Shown piece by piece: positions 44,310-52,562 of a stretch of 64,000 nt of DNA; within the stretch, counting starts at the first letter, position 1; the number at the start of each line of letters is the position of its first letter. A model generated the notes under the pieces. The model had not been told where the DNA came from. It saw only the letters and a program-made list of their open reading frames with translations, and did no database searches. Origin of the DNA: Bacteroidota bacterium. Lineage in GTDB: Bacteria; Bacteroidota; Bacteroidia; Chitinophagales; Chitinophagaceae. The DNA lies in the NCBI GenBank assembly GCA_016868895.1, contig VGFK01000005.1:31876-95875 (forward strand), given 5' to 3'. A program made the translations under genes and the position numbers.

Positions 44310-45455
44310 ATGAAATCTATGCGTCATTTCTTTTCAGTTGCAACACCATCTGGGAGCAGCTGGCTCTTGGTGATGGTCTGCACCATAACCATCGCATGCA
44401 CGAAAAACGACAATGCTGCTTCGGTTACCCGCGTGCGAAAAAATGTTGCAAGTCTTTCGGCCCAGGAGAAAGCGGATATAGTAGATGCATTTAAAAAATT
44501 AAAGGCTACGACATCCCCTTATGACAGTAAACTGAATTATTACGACCAGTTTGTTCGTTGGCACTACCTCGCTTTTTACTGTACCCCGGCCATGTCCCAT
44601 ACCGATTATCCGGCGCATATGAATCCGGCCTTTTTACCTTGGCACCGATCCTACCTCGATTTATTGGAACGGGCCATGAAAGAGGTTTCGGGAAAAGATA
44701 TTGCACTCCCGTATTGGGATTGGACCGATTCTAGAAGTACTGCAGCATTGTTTTCAAATGATTTCATGGGGGGAAACGGGGATCCTGCTGATGGATTTGC
44801 TTTAAAGACAGGACCCTTTCAAAAAGGACAATGGGTGTTGAAGATCACCGATGATGAAGACGTCAATGATGTGTTCTCCGATATTGATTTGAAGCCCAAT
44901 CCATTGCCATTTCTGGTGCGCAACATTGGAAAGAAATTGGATCAATCTGTTTACCTGCCCGTGAGGGAAGAAATCGACAATACCCTGCAGATTTCTATTT
45001 ACGATAGTTACCCATGGGATTCATCTGTTGATACCGCAAAAAGTTTTCGAAATTCACTGGAGGGCTGGAGAGGGACTGCTGGAGATACCTGCATCAATAA
45101 CAACATGGACGTGATTGATATACCCGGTAAACGGAGAAGCACGTTGCACAATATAGTGCATGTCTATGTGGGCGGACTGTATAGGCTCAACGGAGTGGTT
45201 CATGGTGGGAATATGGCGCAAAACACCTCACCGAATGATCCTATTTTTTGGATTCATCATGCCAATATCGACCGGATGTGGAGTTCCTGGATGAAGCGAC
45301 AAGGTCAGAAGTATTTACCGGTCAGTGGTGGTCCAATGGGAGCCAACTTAAACGACGTGATGGAGCCTTTTTCCATTCGAAAGGATATGTTCAAAACTCC
45401 TGCTTCTGTTATGAGTGAAGAAAAAATGGGGTATCGGTATGATGTGTTGTATTAA
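44310..45455 (+). CDS. Tyrosinase family copper protein, predicted lipoprotein
   Basis: A 381-residue type 3 copper protein. The N-terminus ends in a lipobox (TITIACTKN), predicting anchoring to the outer or inner membrane. CuA histidines are in FVRWHYLAFYC, a middle His, and FLPWHRSYLDLLERAM; CuB histidines are in LHNIVHVYVGG and the end motif NDPIFWIHHANIDRMWSSW. These are the two copper sites that bind oxygen, so phenol hydroxylation or catechol oxidation is expected. The ATG at 44310 is used; GTG at 44292 lies in frame. Outside the cell it could modify phenolics or make melanin. A terminator-like hairpin follows at 45457-45488. Confidence 0.9.
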   Translation: MKSMRHFFSVATPSGSSWLLVMVCTITIACTKNDNAASVTRVRKNVASLSAQEKADIVDAFKKLKATTSPYDSKLNYYDQFVRWHYLAFYCTPAMSHTDYPAHMNPAFLPWHRSYLDLLERAMKEVSGKDIALPYWDWTDSRSTAALFSNDFMGGNGDPADGFALKTGPFQKGQWVLKITDDEDVNDVFSDIDLKPNPLPFLVRNIGKKLDQSVYLPVREEIDNTLQISIYDSYPWDSSVDTAKSFRNSLEGWRGTAGDTCINNNMDVIDIPGKRRSTLHNIVHVYVGGLYRLNGVVHGGNMAQNTSPNDPIFWIHHANIDRMWSSWMKRQGQKYLPVSGGPMGANLNDVMEPFSIRKDMFKTPASVMSEEKMGYRYDVLY

Positions 45456-45456
45456 A

Positions 45457-45488
45457 AAAACCACCATAACATTCGTTACAGTGGTTTT
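45457..45488. terminator. Hairpin between tyrosinase gene and pseudogene
   Basis: AAAACCACCATAAC and GTTACAGTGGTTTT pair at 12 of 14 positions with a 4-base loop. On the minus strand the stem is followed by a run of seven T; on the + strand by four. It can terminate the tyrosinase transcript and any read-through from the pseudogene side. Confidence 0.6.
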
Positions 45489-45944
45489 CAGCACATTGAT
45501 CCTGTTCATATCCGGCTCAATGGAATTGTTGATGACAATGTCTCTGGTATAACGAAATTCCGGTTCGTCATTCAGGCTCCATTGTGTATAGGCTTTGACC
45601 CTGATGAAATTCCCTTTGTAGTCTTCCGGAAGTTCAAAAGCACCTTTTGCAGTGGATTGAAAAAGTGGGGCGGCTGTCTGACTGATCATTTTGCCTGTTG
45701 TATCGTACCACTCCACATATACATTTTTGCTCAGTCGGGTAAGACCCAGCTCATCAATGATATAAACCTTATATCAAATGGTTTCCTCCTTATTGTATGC
45801 TGATTTATCGAAATGCAGATGGATCTTTTCCTTCGGAAAACTTTCTGCATAGACATTCATCATTGAATCGATCTGCTGGGCTCTTGTTGCAGTATGTCCT
45901 AAACACATCAGAATCATCAAAAAGAACAGTGGATAAAGCCTCAT
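45474..45944 (-). pseudogene. Degraded paralogue of the MG2/TonB-plug protein (N-terminal remnant)
   Basis: Read on the minus strand from an ATG at 45944, this gives a signal peptide (MRLYPLFFLMILMCLGH) and then a close copy of the first ~150 residues of the protein at 39206-41614, with conserved IHLHFDKSAYNKEETI, GLTRLSKN, FQSTAKGAFELPEDYKGN and WSLNDEPEFRYTRDI. A TGA at 45774-45776 (codon 57) replaces the Trp present at the same codon 57 of the intact gene. After residue ~150 the match ends at the tyrosinase terminator and the remaining 650 residues are missing. The gap of about 550 bases between the tyrosinase and lactonase genes holds only this remnant, plus about 60 AT-rich bases. Confidence 0.88.
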
Positions 45945-46003
45945 AATAAGAATTATGGTGCTAAATTAAATTTTTCCTAAATTATGCTTCCAAAAATCAA
46001 CTT

Positions 46004-47563
46004 ATGTTTCTTACCATAGCAGTTTTGCTCAATAGTTTGCTATCACAATTTGCTGACACCGTTTCCTATGATCTTCTGATCGGTTCCTATACCAAAGAAG
46101 GAAATTCCGGTGTTGAGATCTTTGGATTAGATACAAGATCAGGCAAACCCTTGGCTGATTATACATTGAACAGCCCTAATGCCTCATTTCTTACCGCCAG
46201 CAAGGATCGCAAATTATTATATTCAGTGAGAGAGGATGGTGGAGCTTCCGCATCAGTAGTGGTTTTCAAAGCAGGATTTGATGGCAAATACAATCTGCTG
46301 AATGCGGTCCCCAATCCAGGTAATGGACCTTGCCATATCGTGTACAGGGAAGAGAGCAAAACGGTGTATACCGCAAACTATGGATCCGGAAGTCTCTGTG
46401 TTTATAAAACCGAAAATGGAAAACTACTTCCCGTTGCTCAACATATTATTTACAAAGGTTCGAGTGTGAACAAATCAAGACAACAGGCCTCACATGCCCA
46501 CCAGGTAACTGTTTCACCCGATGGTAAATTTTTGTATGTTACGGATCTTGGTGCAGATAAAATACACCAGCATTCCATCAATCCCGATGGTACGGTTTCT
46601 GAGAATTATTCATCTATTCCAGTGAAGCCCGGAAATGGTCCGCGCCATATGACATTCGATAAAACAGGCACACACGCTTATCTGATCAATGAGTTGTCTG
46701 GCACTGTAGATGTATTCAAAGTAAACGATGGAAAGTTCAGCTTGCAGCAATCCCTTGTTGCTGATACAACTGCAGCCCCCGTCAAAGGCAGTGCAGATAT
46801 ACATATTTCTTCCAATGGCAAATGGTTGCTGACTTCCAATAGGGTGACCAGCAATGAGGTAACCATTTTTTCAATCCTGAATGATGGATCATTGGAAAAG
46901 AAATCCCATATCCCTGTTGCCAAACATCCCCGTAATTTTTCATTTGACCCCAGCAGTAAGCATGTATATGTTGCCAGCCGGGATGAAAACAAAATCCAGG
47001 TTTTCTCTTTCAATGAATCTGATGGAAGCATGAAGGATCTCAACAGGGATATTCCAGTTAAAATGCCTGCTTGTATTTTGTTCTTGCCAAAAGTATCAAC
47101 TGTTGATCCTGAAGCAAAAATCAAAGAACTGGGTATTGAACTCATCACTCCCACGGCACCGATAGCGAACTATGTAAAATGTGTGCAGACCGGGAATATG
47201 GTTTATTTATCAGGACATGGTCCTGATAAGCCGGGAGGCGGACAAGTCATCGGTAAGGTGGGTAAGGATCTAACCATTGAAGAAGGGCAGCTCGCAGCGA
47301 GGTTCACAGGCATCTCTTTGCTTTCAACCCTAAAAGCCCAGATAGGAGATCTCAATAGGGTGAAGCGGGTTGTCAAAGTTCTGGGACTGGTCAACTGTGA
47401 AGGCAGCTTCGCACAGCAACCTGCTGTCATGAATGGATTCTCCAATCTCATGGTGGATGTTTTTGGAGATCGCGGCAAACATGCAAGATCGGCTCTTGGA
47501 GCTGTTGCCCTCCCCAATAATATTGCAGTAGAAATTGAAATGATAGTAGAGCTGTATCAATAA
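46004..47563 (+). CDS. Lactonase (beta-propeller) - RidA fusion protein
   Basis: A 519-residue two-domain protein. Residues about 20-365 form a seven-bladed propeller of the 6-phosphogluconolactonase (Pgl/YbhE, lactonase) family: YDLLIGSYTKEGNSGVEIF, NPGNGPCHIVY, ASHAHQVTVSPDGKFLYV and GNGPRHMTFDKTG. Residues about 380-519 form a RidA-like (YjgF) domain with the enamine/imine-deaminase arginine in ARSALGAVALP and the end VEIEMIVELYQ. The propeller would open sugar lactones; RidA hydrolyses reactive enamine/imines. The N-terminus is hydrophobic (MFLTIAVLLNSLLSQFAD) but has no positive residues; a frame-shifted ATG at 45984 would supply them, so the start may hide an indel. Adjacent to the sugar dehydrogenase gene. 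Confidence 0.88.
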   Translation: MFLTIAVLLNSLLSQFADTVSYDLLIGSYTKEGNSGVEIFGLDTRSGKPLADYTLNSPNASFLTASKDRKLLYSVREDGGASASVVVFKAGFDGKYNLLNAVPNPGNGPCHIVYREESKTVYTANYGSGSLCVYKTENGKLLPVAQHIIYKGSSVNKSRQQASHAHQVTVSPDGKFLYVTDLGADKIHQHSINPDGTVSENYSSIPVKPGNGPRHMTFDKTGTHAYLINELSGTVDVFKVNDGKFSLQQSLVADTTAAPVKGSADIHISSNGKWLLTSNRVTSNEVTIFSILNDGSLEKKSHIPVAKHPRNFSFDPSSKHVYVASRDENKIQVFSFNESDGSMKDLNRDIPVKMPACILFLPKVSTVDPEAKIKELGIELITPTAPIANYVKCVQTGNMVYLSGHGPDKPGGGQVIGKVGKDLTIEEGQLAARFTGISLLSTLKAQIGDLNRVKRVVKVLGLVNCEGSFAQQPAVMNGFSNLMVDVFGDRGKHARSALGAVALPNNIAVEIEMIVELYQ

Positions 47564-47588
47564 TTAAGAACACTTAAATGATAAAGTT

Positions 47589-49340
47589 TTGCCAGTCAGA
47601 AAGATCATATGGATTGTTTTGATGCTGATGTCCGGATACGCCGGATATCAATTCACTTCCTCGACTCCTTTGCCAGAAGGAGATCCAGATAATGGGGGGC
47701 TTATCTTACCTGATGGCTTCGATGCAGTGGTGGTGGCCGATTCTACAGGCAGGGGGCGTCATCTTGCAGTTAGAAACAACGGAGATGTTTACATAAAACT
47801 TCGCACTGCCGACAAAGATGGACATGGTAGCGTTGCCTTGCGTGATATCGACAATGATGGTAAAGCAGACATCATCAGATATTTTGGTGACTATGCAGAT
47901 TCAGGGAATTATGGGAATGCCATGCGGATTCACAAGGGGCATCTTTATTTTGCCACTGCCGGTGAGGTCTATCGAACCAAGATCAATCCATGGACCCTGG
48001 TGCCAACTGCCAAAACTGAATGTCTGCTTGTCGACAATTACCGCCGTGCAAGATTCTCGCATATTGCCAAACCCATTGCTTTTGATGGCAAAGGCAACAT
48101 GTATGTGCCCTTTGGATCACCCAGTGATGCTTGTCAGATTGATGATAGACAACCAGGATCACCCGGACAAAATCCTTGTCCGCAATTGGAAGAATACGGA
48201 GGTGTATGGAAATTCAGCGACAGCAAGTTGGGTCAGCGGCAAAGTGATGGAAAGCGTTATGCCACTGGCATCCGAAGCATAGTGGGAATGGATTGGAATA
48301 AAAAGGCAAATGCTTTGTATGTATTGCAGCATGGCAGAGATGATCTGTTCAGGACCTGGCCACAGTATTATACTCCCTGGCAAAGTGCATTATTGCCATC
48401 GGAAGAATTATTGAAAGTAGATGAAGGGTCTGATGCCGGTTGGCCCTATTACTATTACGATCATATGCAGGGTAAAAAACTATTGAACCCTGAATATGGT
48501 GGGGATGGAAAAATCCAGGGTGATGGTGCAAAACGCAATCAGCCTCTCATTGGCTTTCCGGGACATTTTGCGCCCAATGATATTCTATTCTATACCGGCA
48601 ATCAATTCCCGGAAAGGTATAAAAATGGCGCCTTCATTGCCTTTCATGGTTCAACCATTCGCGCACCCTATCCACAAGGGGGTTACTTTGTTGCTTTTGT
48701 GCCTTTTAAAGATGGCAAAGCTTCAGGACCATGGGAAGTATTTGCTGATGGCTTTGCCGGAATAGATACCATTGTTTTTACCAGTGATGCTGCTTACAGA
48801 CCATCCGGATTGGCAGAAGGTCCTGATGGTTCACTCTACGTTACAGAATCCGAAAAAGGAAAAGTGTGGAGGATCATGTTCAAAGGGGATAAAAAGAAGT
48901 TTGGTGATCAGGAGCTCAGGAATATGATTGAAAGAAAGGCTACTGCTCCCAATGTGAGTGACCCCGATAGCACGGTAGACAATCTTTCAGTGAAACTCCT
49001 GGGTGAGGGAGAAAAATTGTACACCCAATACTGTGCCAATTGCCATCAGCTGAATGGCAAAGGGGACGGAACCCGGAATCCGCCGTTGGCCGGATCAGAT
49101 TGGGTATTGGGAAATAAGAAAAGATTGATACAGTTGGTGATCCACGGATTGAACGGCCCTATCACTGTTAATGGCCAAGGTTACAATGAAGTTATGCCGG
49201 CACATGATTATCTTAATGACAAGCAGCTCGCCTCCATCCTGAGTTATATCCGCCAGAGTTGGGGTAACAATGCCGGATTTATTTCCACCCATGAAATTCC
49301 AAGTAATCGGAAACTAAAGGATAAAATCAAGCTGCAATAG
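47589..49340 (+). CDS. Exported PQQ-type sugar dehydrogenase with C-terminal cytochrome c domain
   Basis: A 583-residue protein with an N-terminal leader (PVRKIIWIVLMLMSGYAG), a beta-propeller of the sorbosone/AA12 pyranose dehydrogenase family (RGRHLAVRNNGDVYI, FDGKGNMYVPFGSPSDACQ, YATGIRSIVGMDWN, LQHGRDDLFRTWP, SDAGWPYYYYDHMQGKKL) and a C-terminal monohaem domain with CANCH (about residue 480) in YTQYCANCHQLNGKGDGT. Such enzymes oxidise sugars at C1 to lactones and pass electrons through the haem. The TTG start at 47589 is used; an ATG at 47578 is one base out of frame, and with one extra T it would give a more ordinary start, MIKFLPVRKI. It follows the lactonase-RidA gene by 25 bases. Confidence 0.87.
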   Translation: MPVRKIIWIVLMLMSGYAGYQFTSSTPLPEGDPDNGGLILPDGFDAVVVADSTGRGRHLAVRNNGDVYIKLRTADKDGHGSVALRDIDNDGKADIIRYFGDYADSGNYGNAMRIHKGHLYFATAGEVYRTKINPWTLVPTAKTECLLVDNYRRARFSHIAKPIAFDGKGNMYVPFGSPSDACQIDDRQPGSPGQNPCPQLEEYGGVWKFSDSKLGQRQSDGKRYATGIRSIVGMDWNKKANALYVLQHGRDDLFRTWPQYYTPWQSALLPSEELLKVDEGSDAGWPYYYYDHMQGKKLLNPEYGGDGKIQGDGAKRNQPLIGFPGHFAPNDILFYTGNQFPERYKNGAFIAFHGSTIRAPYPQGGYFVAFVPFKDGKASGPWEVFADGFAGIDTIVFTSDAAYRPSGLAEGPDGSLYVTESEKGKVWRIMFKGDKKKFGDQELRNMIERKATAPNVSDPDSTVDNLSVKLLGEGEKLYTQYCANCHQLNGKGDGTRNPPLAGSDWVLGNKKRLIQLVIHGLNGPITVNGQGYNEVMPAHDYLNDKQLASILSYIRQSWGNNAGFISTHEIPSNRKLKDKIKLQ

Positions 49341-49471
49341 CTCTATGTAAAAGGCACTTTTTGGGCAAAGTGGATAAAAAGTGGCTCTTTTTCATATTAT
49401 GGTTTGATATTTTCCTTAAATTGTTCAACATATTGTCCAAAAAAAGGCAATTCACCAAAACAACATTAATC

Positions 49472-52400
49472 ATGAAAAGATTACTTGCCATGCTTATGGG
49501 GTTAATGTGTTGGGCCTCCCTGATGGCCCAGACAACCCGCCAGGTAACCGGAAAGGTTATCGGCAATGATAATGCCCCTGTGGCTTCGGCCACTGTTCAG
49601 GTAAAAGGAGGAACCCAAACTGCCCTTACCGGCAATGATGGTTCATTTTCCATTACCATAACATCAGGTCAGGTAGTTCTGACCATTTCTTCATCAGGAT
49701 TCTTATCCACTGAAGTTACTGTCGCTGATGGTCAGTCTAGCGTAAATGCAACACTGAATGCCGACAACAAACAACTCAACGAGGTTGTAGTAACCGCTAT
49801 GGGTCTCTCCAAGAACAAAAGAACACTTAGCTATGCTACCCAGCAGGTTGGTGTAAGTACATTCTCCAAAGCCCGTGAGCTCAATGTAGCAAACTCATTG
49901 ATCGGCCGTGTTGCCGGTTTGGATGTTGTTCGCTCATCTTCTGGTGTTGGAGGTTCTTCCCGCGTTGTTCTTAGGGGCGATCGTTCTATCACAGGCAATA
50001 ACCAGGCCCTGATTGTTATCGATGGTGTTCCAATGGACAACTCAAACTTCAGCCCTGGCAACGCAAATGGTGGTCGAGATGGCGGCGATGGTATTTCCAG
50101 CATCAACCCGGATGATATCGAATCCATCAACGTTCTTCGGGGAGCATCTGCAACCGCCTTGTATGGGGCAAGAGCAGCTAATGGTGCGATGATCATCAAT
50201 ACCAAAAAAGGCACGCGAAAAGGTTTTGGTGTAACGCTGAACAGTTCTTACATCACTGAGAAGGCAATTGTTTTGCAGGAATTCCAGGACGAATATGGTC
50301 AGGGAAGTGGTGGTGTTTATAACCGTGCATCTGAATTCAGCTGGGGGCCTAAAATGGATGGCTCTTCAGTGGCTGCCTGGGGACCTAAACCTTCTAACGT
50401 AGGAAAAACCTACAGTTTCTCACCCCAACCCGGCACCTATGAGGATTTCTATTCAACAGGAAACCAGCTTTCCAATTCATTGGCTCTCTCAGGTGGAGGT
50501 GACAAAACCCAAACTTACTTTTCCTATACCAATGTAGGCGCAAAGGGTATTGTAGACAACAATACTATGAAGCGTAATACTATGAACCTTCGTATCTCAG
50601 GTGATATCAGCAAAAAACTGAGCTATGACTCAAAGGTTACCTATCTGGATGAAGTCATCAACAATCGTCAGCAAACAGGTGAAGCATTTGCCAACCTCCA
50701 AAGACATATTCTTCGACTGCCCAGGAATATTTCTCTTGCGGCCGCTCAAGATTATGAGTTCATCAACCCTGCTACCGGACAGCTCCGTCAGAATTTCTGG
50801 AATCCAGGTTCCAATGGCGGACAAAATCCATACTGGATCAAGAACCGCGTAGTTGCCCTTGACAAAAGAGCACGTATCACCGCATTTGGTTCAATGACCT
50901 ACAAGCCATTAGAGTGGTTGAGCTTTATGGGTAGGATGGGTATTGACCAGTATAACGATCAGTTTGAAGGTAAATGGTACAATAATACATATACCATTGC
51001 AGACAATGGAGATTATCAGACATTGTTCCGCAAAGTCAGAGAGATCAATACAGACTTCTTTGCATTTGTGAAAAAATCCTTCGGAGAATTCAATGTGGAC
51101 GCAACCCTGGGTGCGAGCCGTCAACAGTTTTCATCTTTGGCTCAATCTACTTCTACTGGAGGTTTGAATCGTGACAATCTCTTTATTCCTTCTAATGCCA
51201 GAAGTCCTCAAATCGGACGTTCATTGGCAGAAACCGAAAAGCAGGGTGTGTTCATGACAACAGACCTTTCCTATAAGGACTATCTCACCATTTCTGCTTC
51301 GGCAAGGAATGATTGGTCATCTACTTTACCGAAAGAAAGCCGTTCTTATTTCTTCCCATCAGCAGGTTTCTCTGCTATTCTATCGAATATGATGAACCTT
51401 CCAACTGCGATTAGCTTTGCAAAACTGAGAGGTTCTTACGCAGTTACCGGTAACGATGCAAGACCGTATCTGTTGACACAGACCTATACATTTGCAGCAG
51501 GTGGCCCAACTGGATTCATATCAAGAGATGGTGTGAAGCCTTTCCCTGATCTGAAGCCTGAGTTGACAACCTCACTTGAAATTGGAACTGAAGTAAGATT
51601 GCTCAATAATCGTTTTGGTATTGATCTGGGTTGGTATACCAGTGACTCCAAAAACCAGTTGTTCTCTGTTGCGATACCTCCAGCCTCTGGATGGTCATCT
51701 CAGTTCATCAATGCCGGCCTTGTTAGAAATTCCGGAGTTGAACTTACACTGAATGGCGCTATACTCCGCAAAGGAAAATTGCGCTGGGATGTGGATTTGA
51801 ACTTTGCCAGAAACAGAAACCTTCTGGTTGAACTGACTCCTGATCTAAAGCGTCTCGTACTTGCGGGTGACTTCATAAACGACGTAGTAGTTGAAGAAGG
51901 AAAGCCGCTGGGTCAGTTATACAGCCGCGGATATGAGAGGAATGCAAGCGGTCAGATTTTGATAGATGCAACAGGTCTTCCCAGAATTACTGCCGGTAAA
52001 ACAGTTTTCATGGGTAATTCCCGTCCCGACTGGACAGGTGGTTTGAACAACAAAATTTCTTACGGTGATTTCACCCTTACATTCCTGATCAGTGCCCGTA
52101 TGGGAGGTTATGTTTCTTCATTTACCAATGCAGTTATCTATGCTGATGGAGTAACGAAGAAAACACTGGAAGGTAGAAGCACACTGGTGGTTGATGGTGT
52201 TCAAGCTGATGGTTCTAAGAATACTACCGCAACTACAGCAGAGAAATACTGGGTTAAAGTTGGTGGAAGAAATACACCAGCCGGCGAGATTTTCACTTAC
52301 GACGCTTCCAATATCAGGCTTCGTGAGTTGGTTTTCAGCTATAATCTACCCAGAACCCTTATCAAAGGCTTGCCATTCCAAACAGGCTCTCTATCTTTGG

Positions 52401-52549
52401 TGGGTAGAAACCTTTTCTTCCTGATGAACAAAGCAGAAGGCTTCGATCCAGAGCTTACAGCAGGTGCTCAAAACACAACTGTTGGTCTTGAATCATTTTC
52501 ATTGCCTTCCACCCGTTCCATAGGAATCAATCTTAACCTGACATTCTAA
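49472..52549 (+). CDS. SusC/RagA-type TonB-linked outer membrane receptor
   Basis: A 1025-residue outer membrane transporter. After the signal peptide (MKRLLAMLMGLMCWASLMAQ) comes a carboxypeptidase-D-like regulatory domain (RQVTGKVIGNDNAPVASATV), the plug (VVVTAMGLSKNKRTL, ADIESINVL-like DDIESINVLRGASATALYGA) and the beta-barrel with the terminal aromatic-ending strand (SIGINLNLTF). SusC proteins work with a SusD lipoprotein to import oligomers or other compounds with TonB energy. The ATG at 49472 is chosen because it starts the leader. SusD follows after 13 bases. The ligand is unknown; neighbours suggest an amino-sugar or sugar-acid. Confidence 0.96.
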   Translation: MKRLLAMLMGLMCWASLMAQTTRQVTGKVIGNDNAPVASATVQVKGGTQTALTGNDGSFSITITSGQVVLTISSSGFLSTEVTVADGQSSVNATLNADNKQLNEVVVTAMGLSKNKRTLSYATQQVGVSTFSKARELNVANSLIGRVAGLDVVRSSSGVGGSSRVVLRGDRSITGNNQALIVIDGVPMDNSNFSPGNANGGRDGGDGISSINPDDIESINVLRGASATALYGARAANGAMIINTKKGTRKGFGVTLNSSYITEKAIVLQEFQDEYGQGSGGVYNRASEFSWGPKMDGSSVAAWGPKPSNVGKTYSFSPQPGTYEDFYSTGNQLSNSLALSGGGDKTQTYFSYTNVGAKGIVDNNTMKRNTMNLRISGDISKKLSYDSKVTYLDEVINNRQQTGEAFANLQRHILRLPRNISLAAAQDYEFINPATGQLRQNFWNPGSNGGQNPYWIKNRVVALDKRARITAFGSMTYKPLEWLSFMGRMGIDQYNDQFEGKWYNNTYTIADNGDYQTLFRKVREINTDFFAFVKKSFGEFNVDATLGASRQQFSSLAQSTSTGGLNRDNLFIPSNARSPQIGRSLAETEKQGVFMTTDLSYKDYLTISASARNDWSSTLPKESRSYFFPSAGFSAILSNMMNLPTAISFAKLRGSYAVTGNDARPYLLTQTYTFAAGGPTGFISRDGVKPFPDLKPELTTSLEIGTEVRLLNNRFGIDLGWYTSDSKNQLFSVAIPPASGWSSQFINAGLVRNSGVELTLNGAILRKGKLRWDVDLNFARNRNLLVELTPDLKRLVLAGDFINDVVVEEGKPLGQLYSRGYERNASGQILIDATGLPRITAGKTVFMGNSRPDWTGGLNNKISYGDFTLTFLISARMGGYVSSFTNAVIYADGVTKKTLEGRSTLVVDGVQADGSKNTTATTAEKYWVKVGGRNTPAGEIFTYDASNIRLRELVFSYNLPRTLIKGLPFQTGSLSLVGRNLFFLMNKAEGFDPELTAGAQNTTVGLESFSLPSTRSIGINLNLTF

Positions 52550-52562
52550 ACACGAACAACAC

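Noticed and set aside
45348..45716. A separate 122-residue gene on the minus strand
   Set aside because: Its first half is the decayed MG2/plug copy and its second half is antisense to the tyrosinase C-terminus; the Met start is an internal residue after the nonsense codon.
49340..49472. Promoter in front of susC
   Set aside because: TATGGTTTG is close to TAnnTTTG but has one extra base, and no TTG lies at good spacing, so no promoter is claimed.
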